Part shown: piece after piece, positions 8,364-18,085 of the stretch
Numbering within the stretch: position 1 is the first letter of the stretch
How the letters are laid out: every line of letters starts with the position of its first letter
Assembly: GCA_015863215.1 (NCBI GenBank)
Contig: JACBXN010000002.1
Location: 1 to 64,000, forward strand
Length of the DNA stretch: 64,000 nucleotides
Reading direction: 5' to 3'
Source of the DNA: Aerococcaceae bacterium DSM 111176
Lineage (GTDB): Bacteria; Bacillota; Bacilli; Lactobacillales; Aerococcaceae
The notes under the pieces: model-generated
Database searches by the model: none
Told to the model about the DNA's origin: nothing
What the model saw: the letters and a program-made list of their open reading frames with translations, nothing else
Program-made: the position numbers and the translations under genes

Positions 8364-9360
8364 AATTATTTTAAACGCCAACGAAAATCCCTACAATTTA
8401 CCGGAGGCTGCTCGCCAGGAAATTGCGGATGCCGTCTTGAATTTATATTTCAACCGTTACCCCGAATTAAATTCCGACTCGCTGAAAGTACGGTTGGCTG
8501 AATTTTATAATGTAACTTCGAACCAAGTATCAGTCGGTAATGGATCGGATGAAGTGTTGGGTCAGCTGATTTATAAAATCCCAGCGGACAAATCGCTACT
8601 CGTATTCACCGATGACTTTTCAATGTATGATTATTATGCAGGTGTTACGGGAGTTGAAGTGATTAAATACCAGCGTGACTATAAGGAAAAGCTTGACGCT
8701 AGCGCGTTTGTTGAATTCGCCAAAGCCCAAGAGACACCCGTTGATTTAATTATTTTCTCCAATCCACACAATCCAAGCGGAACGGTTGTGGATGAAGCGT
8801 CGGTTAAGACCATTTTATCCGGCTTACCTGATGTCCGTATCGTTGTCGATGAAGCTTACGGCGAATTTTACGGCCAGACAATGACTTCTTATATAGAAGA
8901 CTTTGACAATTTATATGTCACAAAAACCTTATCCAAAGCTATGGGAGCAGCCGGTGTGCGGGTGGGGGTTGTGTTATCGAATGCGGATAATATTGCGAAG
9001 ATCGAAAATGAAAAAGTACCATACAATGTTTCGGCACTCAATGCACTAGCCGCAACGATTATTACCAAACCAGAATATCGCGGAGCGATCGATGCCAATA
9101 TCAAGCAAATTAAAGCCGAACGGGATAAATTAGTCGACGCATTAAATTCACTGTCAGGTGAATCGTTATATATTTACCCAACGGAGAGTAATTTTGTCTT
9201 ACTGGAAACGTCGGCGGGGGTTGAATTAGCGAGAGCCTTTAAGGAAGCCGACATCGAAATCCGCGACTATAAAGATAATCCAAACCGTATCCGACTAACG
9301 GTCGGAACACCGGACGAAAACCAACAAGTCATCCAAATTTTGAAAGAGGTAATCGCATGA
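8356..9360 (+). CDS. hisC: Histidinol-phosphate aminotransferase
   Basis: A fold-type I PLP aminotransferase of 334 residues. It has LNANENPYNLP at the N-terminus, VGNGSDEVLGQL near residue 59, FSNPHNPSG near 134, VDEAYGEF near 166 and the PLP lysine in TKTLSKAMGAAGVRVG near 195. It makes histidinol phosphate from imidazole acetol phosphate. It is slightly shorter at the N-terminus than many HisC (about 350), but all core motifs are present. It overlaps hisG by 8 bases and hisB by 4 (ATGA). Confidence 0.94.
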   Translation: MPKIILNANENPYNLPEAARQEIADAVLNLYFNRYPELNSDSLKVRLAEFYNVTSNQVSVGNGSDEVLGQLIYKIPADKSLLVFTDDFSMYDYYAGVTGVEVIKYQRDYKEKLDASAFVEFAKAQETPVDLIIFSNPHNPSGTVVDEASVKTILSGLPDVRIVVDEAYGEFYGQTMTSYIEDFDNLYVTKTLSKAMGAAGVRVGVVLSNADNIAKIENEKVPYNVSALNALAATIITKPEYRGAIDANIKQIKAERDKLVDALNSLSGESLYIYPTESNFVLLETSAGVELARAFKEADIEIRDYKDNPNRIRLTVGTPDENQQVIQILKEVIA

Positions 9361-9941
9361 CAAACAGAACTGCTTCGATTTCGCGTCAAACTAAAGAGAC
9401 ACAAATTGAATTAAAATTAGATTTAGATAGTACAGACGTTTCGACGATCAAAACCGGCATCGGCTATTTTGACCACAATTTAGATTTGTTGACTTTCCAC
9501 GGCGAGTTTCAACTCGATTTAGACGTCAACGGTGACCTCGAAGTCGACGATCACCACACGGTTGAAGATGTCGGCATCAGTTTGGGCCAAGCGGTCAAGA
9601 CTGCCATTGGCGACCGTAAGGGGATTAACCGTTACGGTTCATGCCGTCTGCCGATGGACGAAACGCTCGTTAGCGTTGACCTAGACCTATCTAACCGCGG
9701 TTACCTCGTCTTCAATGGCGAATTTACGCGCGAGATGATCGGCGATTTTTCAACAGAAATGGTCCACGAATTTCTCTATTCCTTCGCCATCAACGCCGGC
9801 ATCACGCTACACGTGAACATCGAGTATGGCCGCAACAATCACCACATGGTCGAAGCGATTTTCAAGGGCTTAGGCCGTGCTTTAAATATGGCGAAAGTAC
9901 AGAACTCCGACCGTCTGCCGTCAACGAAGGGAGTATTATAA
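9357..9941 (+). CDS. hisB: Imidazoleglycerol-phosphate dehydratase
   Basis: HisB of 194 residues, the single-function dehydratase without a fused phosphatase. The manganese-binding histidine clusters are clear: GYFDHNLDLLTFHG near residue 37, DDHHTVEDVGI near 62 and GRNNHHMVEAIFKGLGRAL near 160. Start ATGA overlaps the hisC stop. The next gene is hisA, beginning at the stop codon of hisB; the hisH gene that usually sits between hisB and hisA is absent. Confidence 0.96.
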   Translation: MTNRTASISRQTKETQIELKLDLDSTDVSTIKTGIGYFDHNLDLLTFHGEFQLDLDVNGDLEVDDHHTVEDVGISLGQAVKTAIGDRKGINRYGSCRLPMDETLVSVDLDLSNRGYLVFNGEFTREMIGDFSTEMVHEFLYSFAINAGITLHVNIEYGRNNHHMVEAIFKGLGRALNMAKVQNSDRLPSTKGVL

Positions 9942-10660
9942 TGATTATTTTCCCTGCGATTGATATGTTGGGCGGTAAACCAGTCCGTTTATACCAGGGC
10001 GATTATGCACAAAGTGAAGTGGTAGCAAGTGACATCGTCGAACAAGCCAAACAATTTGAACTGGCAGGTGCCTCGTGGTTACACATGGTAGACCTTGACG
10101 GCGCCAAAGCGGGACAGCCTGAAAACTTTGACTATGTACGAGCGGTTAAAGAAGCAACTGGCTTACAGATTCAAATTGGCGGTGGTATTCGTAATGTTGA
10201 AACATTGGAATCACTCTTTAATGTTGGCATTGACCGCGCCATTTTAGGAACGGCCGCAGTAAAAGACCGCGATTTCTTAGTAGAAGCTGTTGAACAATAC
10301 GGCGACAAAATTGCGGTTGGAATTGATGTTTTAGACGGCGAAGTGAAAGTATCCGGCTGGTTAGAATCAACTCAGCGTTACTTGGATGAATTTGCCCAGG
10401 AAATGGCAGAGATTGGTGTCCAAACGCTGATTGTGACAGATATCGCCAAAGATGGCGCAATGTCAGGAACGAATTTAGAGATGATGAAAAAATTGAGCGA
10501 AACACTGTCGCTGCAACTGATTGCTTCAGGTGGGGTGTCGTCGTTGGAGGATATTAAGGCTCTAGCAGACTACAACATCTATGGAGCCATCATTGGGAAA
10601 GCCTTATATAATGGGGCAATCGATTTGCCGGAGGCAATTGCTGTCTCGAAGGGTGAGTAA
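9941..10660 (+). CDS. hisA: Phosphoribosylformimino-5-aminoimidazole carboxamide ribotide isomerase
   Basis: A 239-residue TIM-barrel isomerase. IFPAIDMLGGKPVRLYQGDY at the start holds the first catalytic Asp (residue 7), VTDIAKDGAMSGTN near 165 holds the second region, and two phosphate sites appear as QIGGGIRN near 79 and ASGGVSSLED near 191. It converts ProFAR to PRFAR in the fifth pathway step. It starts at the hisB stop with GAAGGGAG upstream, and hisF follows after 22 bases. Confidence 0.95.
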   Translation: MIIFPAIDMLGGKPVRLYQGDYAQSEVVASDIVEQAKQFELAGASWLHMVDLDGAKAGQPENFDYVRAVKEATGLQIQIGGGIRNVETLESLFNVGIDRAILGTAAVKDRDFLVEAVEQYGDKIAVGIDVLDGEVKVSGWLESTQRYLDEFAQEMAEIGVQTLIVTDIAKDGAMSGTNLEMMKKLSETLSLQLIASGGVSSLEDIKALADYNIYGAIIGKALYNGAIDLPEAIAVSKGE

Positions 10661-10682
10661 TACTTTTAAAGGGGGAAAAATA

Positions 10683-11450
10683 ATGACACGCAATGTGAAA
10701 GTAATTCCGTGCTTAGATTCCAGAGACGGAAAGGTCGTTAAAGGGGTCAATTTCGAGGGCGTCAAAGCGGTCGGAGAAATCGAGGATTTGGTGCAACAAT
10801 ATGAAGCGGACGGCGCCGACGAGTTGGTGATTTTAGACATTACCGCAACCGAAGAAAAGCGGAAAACGATGGTCGAACTGGTCGAGCGCTACATGCGCGT
10901 CAGCTCGGTACCCCTGACAATTGGCGGTGGATTAGCATCCGTTGAAGATGTCCAGCGCATGTTTGACGCTGGTGTCCAGCGCGTGTCGCTCGCAACGGCG
11001 GCTGTGAAGGATCCAGACTTAGTCGAAGATTTAATCGCCCGCTTCGGCGCCGGGAAAATCGTGGTGGCGGTCGATAGCCAGTGGGATGACGCACTGGGCG
11101 AATACCGCGTGTTAGTTCAAGGTGGTAAAGTGGACGCAGGTGTGACATTAATTGAGTACTGTCAGCGTCTAGTTGGAAATGGCGTGAAAACAGTATTAGT
11201 GACGTCCAAAGACAAGGACGGGACGAAATCTGGTTTCGATCAAAAGATGTACCACGCAATTAGCCATGTTGTTGACCTAGAAATTATCGCCTCAGGTGGC
11301 GCGGTTTCGATTGAAGATAGCGTCGAAACAGCAAAGAATAACCCAAATATTGTCGGCATTTTAGCCGCATCGATTTTCCATTACGGCGAAATTGGTGTCG
11401 GCGAATTGAAAGAGGCATTGGTTCAAGAAGGGTTGGCAAGAAATGATTAA
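10683..11450 (+). CDS. hisF: Imidazole glycerol phosphate synthase, cyclase subunit
   Basis: HisF of 255 residues: VKVIPCLDSRDGKVVKGVNF at the start holds the conserved catalytic Asp, LTIGGGLASVEDV near 80 and IIASGGAVSIED near 200 bind phosphate, and TSKDKDGTKSGFD near 180 covers the second Asp region. It normally receives ammonia from the HisH glutaminase. No hisH is seen in this operon, so ammonia must come from a HisH encoded elsewhere or from free ammonium. The start at 10683 has GGGGG upstream; an earlier frame from 10581 overlaps hisA and is not conserved. Confidence 0.95.
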   Translation: MTRNVKVIPCLDSRDGKVVKGVNFEGVKAVGEIEDLVQQYEADGADELVILDITATEEKRKTMVELVERYMRVSSVPLTIGGGLASVEDVQRMFDAGVQRVSLATAAVKDPDLVEDLIARFGAGKIVVAVDSQWDDALGEYRVLVQGGKVDAGVTLIEYCQRLVGNGVKTVLVTSKDKDGTKSGFDQKMYHAISHVVDLEIIASGGAVSIEDSVETAKNNPNIVGILAASIFHYGEIGVGELKEALVQEGLARND

Positions 11451-11787
11451 TGCGTCAGTGTTGGAGCAGGTAAATTTTGATAAACTAGACGGTTTAGTTC
11501 CGGCAATCGTGGTGGATGCGTCGAATAAGGATGTGCTGATGCAGGGCTTTATGAATGCGGAGGCATTGGAGGCGACTTTGGAAGAAGGAAAAGTTGTGTT
11601 TTATTCGCGGACGAAAAAGAGGTTGTGGATGAAGGGCGAGTCGAGCGAGAATTATTTGCATGTGGTTCGGATTGTGGCTGATTGCGATTTTGATTCGTTG
11701 TTAATTGAGGCGAATCCTGCGGGGCCGACGTGTCATACGGGTGCTTATTCTTGTTTTCATAATACGTTGATGGAGGTTGAGTCATAA
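11443..11787 (+). CDS. hisI: Phosphoribosyl-AMP cyclohydrolase
   Basis: A 114-residue stand-alone HisI. It has DGLVPAIVVDA, VLMQGFMNAEAL and VFYSRTKKRLWMKGESSEN, and the zinc-binding cysteines in ADCDFDSL (near 87) and GPTCHTGAYSCF (near 100). It opens the adenine ring of PR-AMP. It overlaps the hisF end by 8 bases and abuts hisE, so the usual HisI-HisE fusion is split into two genes here. Confidence 0.95.
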   Translation: MINASVLEQVNFDKLDGLVPAIVVDASNKDVLMQGFMNAEALEATLEEGKVVFYSRTKKRLWMKGESSENYLHVVRIVADCDFDSLLIEANPAGPTCHTGAYSCFHNTLMEVES

Positions 11788-12110
11788 TGGATGCTTTTGA
11801 AAAGTTATATCAGTCGGCGTTGGAGCGGAAGGAGACGCCGAAGGAGAATTCGTATACGAATTATTTGTTGGATAAGGGTGTTGAAAAAATTACCAAAAAG
11901 GTTGGTGAGGAGTCGACGGAGGTGGTGATTGCGTCGATTAAGGGTGATAATGGTGAGTTGGTTGAGGAATTGGCTGATTTGTTTTATCATTTGGCTGTTT
12001 TGTTGGTGAATCAGGGGGTTGAGCCTGGGGATGTTGTGGCTGAACTTGAGAGGCGTGCTTTGAAAGAAGGTAATTTGAAAGCGGAGCGTAAGCCGATTGA
12101 GGAGATATAA
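11787..12110 (+). CDS. hisE: Phosphoribosyl-ATP pyrophosphatase
   Basis: A 107-residue MazG-like HisE: an alpha-helical protein with KITKKVGEESTEVVIA near residue 34 and ELVEELADLFYHLAVLL near 55, which carry the acidic metal-binding residues. It removes pyrophosphate from PR-ATP, the second pathway step. It is the last gene of the his operon; the stop is followed at once by structured repeats rather than a simple terminator. Confidence 0.94.
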   Translation: MDAFEKLYQSALERKETPKENSYTNYLLDKGVEKITKKVGEESTEVVIASIKGDNGELVEELADLFYHLAVLLVNQGVEPGDVVAELERRALKEGNLKAERKPIEEI

Positions 12111-12117
12111 ATATTCA

Positions 12118-12378
12118 CTATTACCCGCATATCTGCGAGAAAAACAGCATTCATTGTGCTGTGGGATTTGCTTCAGAAATACGGCATTTTCTCTGTGGGG
12201 GATTCGCATATCTTCGAGGAAAGTCGCATTCATTGTGCTGTGGGACCGTCTTATGCTTTCTTCGAAAGCTTCAGACTCGCCTAGCTATTGAATCTGTAGC
12301 ACCCTTCGGGTGCACAGCTTCTAATACGCTAGTTCGTCCTATTCACGGCACATGAATGCGTCTTTCCTCTTCGATATG
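12118..12378. repeat. Multi-arm inverted-repeat element plus a truncated direct copy
   Basis: GCATATCTTCGAGGAAAG (12207 on) pairs with CTTTCCTCTTCGATATGC ending near 12379, and CATTCATTGTGC pairs with GCACATGAATG. Inside lie shorter hairpins such as GCTTTCttcGAAAGC and GCACCCttcGGGTGC. A partial direct copy of the left arm lies at 12128-12166. The same arm appears in reverse at 13708-13750 on the far side of this intergenic region. No coding frame is evident. Confidence 0.6.
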
Positions 12379-12420
12379 CTTAGTTTGTTGAGAGATTAAT
12401 GGATCTACAAATAATTATTT

Positions 12421-12567
12421 TTTAACAAACTAATAAAATTCAACAACCTCCATAATTCTTGGGGGATTGGAGAAATCGGAGAACTGCAGGGGATCAGTGC
12501 TTGGTTTTGGATTGTTGGGAATTTGCCTTGGTGGCCTGGAATGCAAATTTTATGGTTAGTTGATTCT
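12421..12567 (+). repeat. Long inverted repeat, left arm (partner 13316-13446)
   Basis: This arm holds AACAAACTAATA, TTGGGGGATTGGAG, CGGAGAACTGC, GTTGGGAATTTGCC and CTTGGTGGC, which recur in the same order as reverse complement at 13316-13446. The two arms are about 130 nt and clearly diverged, and enclose about 750 bp with no gene, a three-hairpin module and a 41-nt array. Confidence 0.75.
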
Positions 12568-12786
12568 ACTTGGTGTGGTAGTGGATTTATAATGTCCTTT
12601 GGATCGCGTAGTGAATGATAGTGCAGGATTTGAGTTTGGTTTATGTTTTAGATTGTGTTGTGATGTTTATTAATGATAGAACTTATCAAAATTCAATAAG
12701 TTATCTGATTTGGAGCTAATGGAATTTTTGTTAGTTCTTAGGTAGTACTGGAATCTTAAAACTACTGCCATCTGAGGGATTTCAAG

Positions 12787-12905
12787 CAGAGGTCAATTTC
12801 CGAAGAAATTGACGACATCTTTGTAGAAGGAAACTTTTAGGCGGTGGCCTAAAAGTACATTAATAATGAGGAGAGAGTCGCGCGGCGACTCTTTCTTTTT
12901 TTATT
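12787..12905 (-). repeat. Three-hairpin intergenic module, copy C (reversed)
   Basis: On the plus strand the hairpins appear in reverse order: GTCAATTTC/GAAATTGAC (12792-12813), ACTTTTAGGC/GCCTAAAAGT (12833-12856) and AGAGTCGC/GCGACTCT (12874-12892), the last followed by a T-run. It is the only copy in the window in the opposite orientation. Confidence 0.85.
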
Positions 12906-12988
12906 CCTTAGTTAGTGCACTGTCTTAGATAGAATGTTTGAGGTTGATGTACCAAGTTGTCTCATCGCTGAATTTGGTTTTGAAATTA

Positions 12989-13194
12989 GAGTGCTAAGCA
13001 AACTGGTTCATGGTAAAAATTCTGCAATGGAGTGCTAAGCAAACTGGTTCATGGTAAAAATTCTGCAATGGAGTGCTGAGCAAACTGGTTCATGGTAAAA
13101 ATTCTGCAATGGAGTGCTGAGCAAACTGGTTCATGGTAAAAATTCTGCAATGGAGTGCTAAGCAAACGGGCTCATTGCCAAAAATCTGCAATGG
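12989..13194. repeat. 41-nt tandem repeat, five units
   Basis: Units start at 12989, 13030, 13071, 13112 and 13153 with the core GTGCTAAGCAAACTGG followed by TTCATGGTAAAAATTC and TGCAATG. Units 3 and 4 have CTGAGC; the last is diverged. The core phrase CTGGTTCATGG also occurs in the 41-nt array at 44058 (as TTGGTTCATGG), suggesting a distant relation. Confidence 0.9.
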
Positions 13195-13315
13195 TGAGCT
13201 GGACACCCCTGTTTATTAATGGGCCAAGTTGCCTCATTAAAAAGGTATTTAGTCCCTCAATCCTGCACTTTCCCAGACTCACCGTTCCCGAGGAAACATT
13301 ACCTCAACACAAAAC

Positions 13316-13446
13316 CCAGTAGAATTTACTAACTATATAATTTGCAACCAAAGCCACCAAGGCAAATTCCCAACATCCCCAAACCAAGCACCAATCCCCA
13401 GCAGTTCTCCGATCTCTCCCTCCCCCAAGATAGTATTGGTTTGTTG
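13316..13446 (-). repeat. Long inverted repeat, right arm (partner 12421-12567)
   Basis: Reverse complement of the arm at 12421-12567 with scattered substitutions: GCCACCAAGGC, AAATTCCCAAC, AACCAAGCACC, GCAGTTCTCCG and TCCCCCAAG. With its partner it could fold the whole intervening segment into one large stem-loop, like a decayed miniature transposable element. Confidence 0.75.
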
Positions 13447-13503
13447 AACTAAGTATATTTTAAAAGATATAAATTATACCAATATTCATATCTCAACCAA
13501 CAA

Positions 13504-13750
13504 GGTATATCGAAGAGGAAAATAGTAAATCTACCTAATATTTTGCGGAATACAGCACCTCATTTTCCCGTGGGAAAAAGGGATTTTGGCTAGAGTAGTT
13601 CTAGTGCGAAGCACGTAGAACTACTCTAGCCAAAATAGTCCGAAATAGCTGAAAGCTATGAAGGCGTCCCCCACGGAGAAAATGAGGCGCTGTATGAAGC
13701 AAAAAGGTCCCACAGCACAATGAATGCGACTTTCCTCGAAGATATGCGGA
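13504..13750. repeat. Large multi-arm inverted repeat, copy P1
   Basis: The outer stem pairs ATACAGC and CTCATTTTC (13551-13569) with GAAAATGAG and GCTGTAT (13677-13695), then CCGTGGG with CCCACGG. A long inner arm pairs TTTTGGCTAGAGTAG with CTACTCTAGCCAAAA (13584-13635) around the loop GCGAAGC. A small arm ATAGCT/AGCTAT lies at 13645-13659, followed by GAAGGCGTCCCC. Copies with the same plan lie at 20617-20784 and 27601-27884. Confidence 0.75.
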
Positions 13751-13907
13751 TCCATTATGCGGCTTAACACATACAAATCATCATATTTGCATAACAAATA
13801 CCTTAACTATTACAATAACTTATGGTAACTATAACCTAACCTTATACCATCGACTACAACCGCTTACAAAAACAATAACAGCTCACACATTCACAAATCA
13901 AACCAAT

Positions 13908-13921
13908 GGAATCGGTTTCTG
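13908..13921 (+). promoter_or_regulatory. Possible cre site before glpF
   Basis: TGGAATCGGTTTCT resembles the CcpA cre consensus, with a few mismatches, and lies about 55 bases before the glpF start. Catabolite control of glycerol genes is common in the group. The match is moderate, so this is tentative. Confidence 0.35.
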
Positions 13922-13975
13922 AAATCGAATACAATAAGAACTATAATAAATATCTATTTCAGGGGAGGAAAAGTT

Positions 13976-14686
13976 ATGAGCGGATTTATTGGAGAATTTT
14001 TTGGAACAATGGTGCTAATCGCATTCGGAACAGGAATCAATGCAGGCAACTCACTAAACAAGACACTCGTCAAAGATAGTGGCGGAAACTGGATTCTAAC
14101 CGCATTAGGATGGGGACTGGGTGTAACATTCGGAGTGTATACTGCCAGCTACTTCGGAGCACAAGGGCATTTAAACCCAGCGGTAACACTTGCAGCAGCA
14201 GTTACAGGTGCATTTCCATTTGGAGAGACTATTTCATATTTAGTGGCACAAATGTTAGGTGCTATTGTCGGAGCAATTATTGTAATGGGACATTATAAAC
14301 CACACTTTGACGCAACACCAAGTGATCAAGGAAATGGAGTTGGTATTTTTGCCACAGGACCAGCCATTGAAAATACGACATGGAATTTTATGAGTGAAAC
14401 GATTGCGACATTTATTTTCATTATGGCGTTAAATACTCTAGGTGACTTCACGGTTGGTTTAAAACCATTCATCGTCGGTATGTTAGTAGTGGGTATTGGT
14501 ATTTCATTTGGTGGAACAACAGGGTATGCAATCAACCCAGCACGTGACTTAGGTCCACGTCTTGCGTATCAATTTATGCCATTACCACATAAAACAAGCG
14601 CTAACTGGGGATATGCATGGATTCCAATTGCAGGACCAATTGCAGGTGCAATACTCGCAACATTAGTCGTTAACTTATTCAGCTAG
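13976..14686 (+). CDS. glpF: Glycerol uptake facilitator (aquaglyceroporin)
   Basis: A 236-residue MIP-family channel with six predicted membrane helices and the two NPA boxes: HLNPAVTLA (Asn near residue 67) and [11 protein letters not shown] (Asn near 187). The Asp in NPARDLG is the usual mark of glycerol facilitators rather than strict water channels. It lets glycerol into the cell for GlpK, encoded 14 bases downstream. GGGGAGG precedes the ATG. Confidence 0.94.
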   Translation: MSGFIGEFFGTMVLIAFGTGINAGNSLNKTLVKDSGGNWILTALGWGLGVTFGVYTASYFGAQGHLNPAVTLAAAVTGAFPFGETISYLVAQMLGAIVGAIIVMGHYKPHFDATPSDQGNGVGIFATGPAIENTTWNFMSETIATFIFIMALNTLGDFTVGLKPFIVGMLVVGIGISFGGTTGYAINPARDLGPRLAYQFMPLPHKTSANWGYAWIPIAGPIAGAILATLVVNLFS

Positions 14687-14700
14687 AAAGGATCAATCTT

Positions 14701-16212
14701 ATGACAGAACAACAACAGTATATTATGGCGATCGACGAGGGGACGACGAGTGCCCGTGCGATCATTATTGATAAAGAAGGGAACTTCGTTGGGAGTTCAC
14801 AACGTGAATTCCGCCAAATCTTCCCACATGATGGATGGGTAGAACATGATGCCAATGAAATTTGGATCGCGGTACAATCGGTAATTGCCGGTGCATTTAT
14901 CGAATCGCAAATTCACCCGACACAAATTGCCGGAATTGGAATTACGAATCAACGTGAAACGACGGTGGTTTGGGATAAAGAGACAGGTATTCCAATTTAC
15001 AACGCGATTGTCTGGCAATCGCGTCAGTCGAACGATGTCTGTGAAATCTTAATTGAGCAAGGGCACCAAGAATTAATTCGCACGAAGACGGGACTTACTA
15101 TCGATCCCTACTTTTCAGGGACGAAGCTTCGCTGGATTTTAGACCATGTCGAAGGGGCGCAAGAGCGTGCTGAGCGTGGCGAGCTGTTATTCGGGACGAT
15201 TGACACGTGGCTTTCTTGGAAATTATCGGGCGGTGACTTACATATTACCGACTACTCGAATGCGTCACGTACAATGTTACTGAACTTAGAGACGCAAGAT
15301 TGGGATGACGAAATTTTAGAGATTTTGAATATTCCAAGAGTGATGTTGCCGAAATTAGTGAGCAACTCCGAAGTTTATGGGACAACGACGAACTATCACT
15401 TCTTCGGGCATGAGGTGCCAATTTCAGGTATGGTTGGGGATCAACAATCGGCTCTGATTGGGCAATTGGCCTTCGATAAAGGGATGGTTAAGAGTACTTA
15501 TGGTACAGGTGCGTTTATCGTGATGAATATGGGGCAAGAATTGAACTTGTCTGAGAACCAATTATTAACGACTGTTGCTTATAAGATTGGTGACGAGATT
15601 ACTTATGCGTTAGAAGGATCGATTTTCGTTGCCGGAAGTGCGATTCAATGGCTCCGTGACGGAATTAAGATTATTGAAAATTCTGAAGATACGGAGAAAA
15701 TGGCGTATGATTCGGATAATGACGATGAAATTTATGTGGTGCCTGCCTTTACAGGACTTGGTGCGCCATATTGGAATCCAAATGCACGTGGATCGATGTT
15801 TGGTATTACACGTGGTACTGACAGAAATGATATCGCGAAAGCAACACTTCAGTCACTTGCTTACCAAGTTCGTGATATAATAGACACAATGGAAGCTGAT
15901 TCTGGTATTGAAATCCCTGTCTTAGCCGTTGACGGTGGGGCAGCGCGTAATGAATACTTAATGCAATTCCAAGCGGACATTACAGGGAAACAAATTAGCC
16001 GTGTGGCTAACCTAGAAACAACAGCACTTGGAGCAGCTTACATGGCTGGTTTAGCCGTTGGCTTCTGGGAGAGTATTGAAGAAATTCGCCAAATGGCTGG
16101 AGAAACAACGGACTACCATTCACAAATGAACGAGTCACGTAAAGACGAGTTATATGATGGATGGAAACGTGCAGTGAAAGCCACTCAAGTATTTGCTGAC
16201 AAGGCAGAATAA
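14701..16212 (+). CDS. glpK: Glycerol kinase
   Basis: A 503-residue FGGY kinase. [14 protein letters not shown] forms the first phosphate loop, [12 protein letters not shown] near residue 81, [11 protein letters not shown] near 165, [12 protein letters not shown] near 265 and [15 protein letters not shown] near 410. [10 protein letters not shown] around His233 matches the segment where Firmicute GlpK is phosphorylated by HPr, which suggests activation by the PTS in the absence of better sugars. It makes glycerol 3-phosphate for glpO, encoded next. AAAGGAT lies 9 bases before the start. Confidence 0.96.
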   Translation: MTEQQQYIMAIDEGTTSARAIIIDKEGNFVGSSQREFRQIFPHDGWVEHDANEIWIAVQSVIAGAFIESQIHPTQIAGIGITNQRETTVVWDKETGIPIYNAIVWQSRQSNDVCEILIEQGHQELIRTKTGLTIDPYFSGTKLRWILDHVEGAQERAERGELLFGTIDTWLSWKLSGGDLHITDYSNASRTMLLNLETQDWDDEILEILNIPRVMLPKLVSNSEVYGTTTNYHFFGHEVPISGMVGDQQSALIGQLAFDKGMVKSTYGTGAFIVMNMGQELNLSENQLLTTVAYKIGDEITYALEGSIFVAGSAIQWLRDGIKIIENSEDTEKMAYDSDNDDEIYVVPAFTGLGAPYWNPNARGSMFGITRGTDRNDIAKATLQSLAYQVRDIIDTMEADSGIEIPVLAVDGGAARNEYLMQFQADITGKQISRVANLETTALGAAYMAGLAVGFWESIEEIRQMAGETTDYHSQMNESRKDELYDGWKRAVKATQVFADKAE

Positions 16213-16227
16213 TAAGGAGGAGACATT

Positions 16228-18060
16228 TTGACATTCACAATTAATCAACGTGATCATGCAATTAAACAATTAAAAGAAGAAAACTTCGATTTAGTCATCA
16301 TTGGGGGAGGAATTACCGGAGCCGGTGTGGCGATTCAAGCAGCCGCTTCAGGTTTGAAGACTGCCTTACTTGAAATGCAAGATTTTTCAGAAGGGACAAG
16401 TAGCCGTTCGACGAAATTAGTGCATGGTGGTATTCGTTATTTAAAACAATTTGACGTTGAAGTGGTTAATGATACTGTTTCAGAACGTGCGGTTGTTCAA
16501 CAAATTGCCCCACATATTCCTAAAGCAGAACAAATGTTATTACCGGTTTACGACACGCCTGAAGCGACATTCAACTTATTCCGTCTTAAAATTGCGATGC
16601 ATTTATATGACACTATGGCAAACGTCAAAGAAAGCCATCCATTCGCCAATCGTGTCCTGAATGCACAAGAAGTCTTACAAATCCAACCCAACTTAGAACC
16701 AGAAGGTCTTGTGGGTGGTGGACTTTACTTAGACTACAACAATAGCGATACACGTTTAGTAATCGAAAATATCAAACAAGCCGTTGACGATGGCGCAATT
16801 GCCTTAACTCGTGCAAAAGTAACCGGCTTCGAATACGATGACAAACAACAAGTAAATGGTGTTCAAGTTCATGACCTTATCGGGGATGAGACATTTACAA
16901 TTAATACAAAAATCGCGATTAACACAACGGGTCCATGGAGCGACACAATCCGTGAATTAGATGCAGAAGACGACAAACCAGCGCAAATGCGTCCAACTAA
17001 AGGTGTCCACTTAGTCATCGATCGCAGTAAGTTGCCAGTGTCTCAACCAATATATTTTGATACTGGAGAAGGCGACGGCCGAATGGTCTTTGTGATTCCT
17101 AGAGAGGACAAGACCTACTTTGGTACAACGGATACGGACTATGAAGGCGACTTTACGAAGCCACAAGTGACGCAGGATGATGTCGATTACTTGATTCGTA
17201 TTGTGAATCGTCGTTTCCCGGATGCGGATATTGCGCAAAGTGATATTGAGAGTAGTTGGGCGGGATTACGTCCGCTGATCGCTGGGAATCAAGCGTCTGA
17301 CTATAATGGCGGGGACAATGCGTCGATGTCGGATGAAGATTTTGATGCGCTAGTGAATGCAGTGGCGGATTACCAAGCGGGGAACCAAACGCGTGCGGGC
17401 GTTGAGAGTACGGTTTCTGACCTAAATACAAACCGTTCGGAAACAGCATTGAACCCATCACAAATCTCGCGTGGTAGTGATTTATCAACAAGCGAGTCTG
17501 GTTTAATGACTCTAGCTGGTGGTAAAATTACGGATTACCGTAAGATGGCCGCTGGTGCGTTAGTTGAAATTGCTGAGCGCTTGGAAGAAGCGGAAGACCG
17601 CAAGATTACGCTCGTGAATTCGAAGACTTACCCTGTTTCAGGTGGGCGTTTCAATCCACAACAAGTGGAGGAATCATTCAAGCGCTATGCTAAACTGGGC
17701 CGCATCAAAGGCTTAAACTCACATCAAGCGCAAGATATCGCGGAATTATATGGATCAAACACTGAAATGGTGTTAGATTATTATGACGAGGCACTGCCAT
17801 TAGCCGAAGCGCATGACTTACCTGTTTCAACAGTGATGTCACTTCTTTATGCCATCGACCACGAAATGGTTTACTCAGTCAGTGACTACCTAACGCGCAG
17901 AACGAACTACAGCTTATTTATGAGCGAGCAAGTGCCTGCCATCCTAGACGGCGTCGCAGCCATCTTGAAAGAACGTCTATCATTATCAGACGACGTAATT
18001 GCAGCACAACTAGCGCAGTACCAAGAAGAACGCAATGAAATGACATTAGGTCACCTGTAA
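16228..18060 (+). CDS. glpO: Alpha-glycerophosphate oxidase
   Basis: A 610-residue FAD enzyme. LVIIGGGITGAGVAIQAA near residue 22 is the FAD dinucleotide fold; GTSSRSTKLVHGGIRYLKQF near 56 is the family signature. An extra stretch near residues 350-410, rich in Asn, Ser and Asp, and the length over 600 fit the oxygen-using GlpO of Lactobacillales rather than respiratory GlpD (about 550). It makes dihydroxyacetone phosphate and H2O2. The start is TTG, chosen for the GGAGGAG just upstream. Confidence 0.9.
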   Translation: MTFTINQRDHAIKQLKEENFDLVIIGGGITGAGVAIQAAASGLKTALLEMQDFSEGTSSRSTKLVHGGIRYLKQFDVEVVNDTVSERAVVQQIAPHIPKAEQMLLPVYDTPEATFNLFRLKIAMHLYDTMANVKESHPFANRVLNAQEVLQIQPNLEPEGLVGGGLYLDYNNSDTRLVIENIKQAVDDGAIALTRAKVTGFEYDDKQQVNGVQVHDLIGDETFTINTKIAINTTGPWSDTIRELDAEDDKPAQMRPTKGVHLVIDRSKLPVSQPIYFDTGEGDGRMVFVIPREDKTYFGTTDTDYEGDFTKPQVTQDDVDYLIRIVNRRFPDADIAQSDIESSWAGLRPLIAGNQASDYNGGDNASMSDEDFDALVNAVADYQAGNQTRAGVESTVSDLNTNRSETALNPSQISRGSDLSTSESGLMTLAGGKITDYRKMAAGALVEIAERLEEAEDRKITLVNSKTYPVSGGRFNPQQVEESFKRYAKLGRIKGLNSHQAQDIAELYGSNTEMVLDYYDEALPLAEAHDLPVSTVMSLLYAIDHEMVYSVSDYLTRRTNYSLFMSEQVPAILDGVAAILKERLSLSDDVIAAQLAQYQEERNEMTLGHL

Positions 18061-18085
18061 AAAGTATTCCATAACAGTTAATTAG

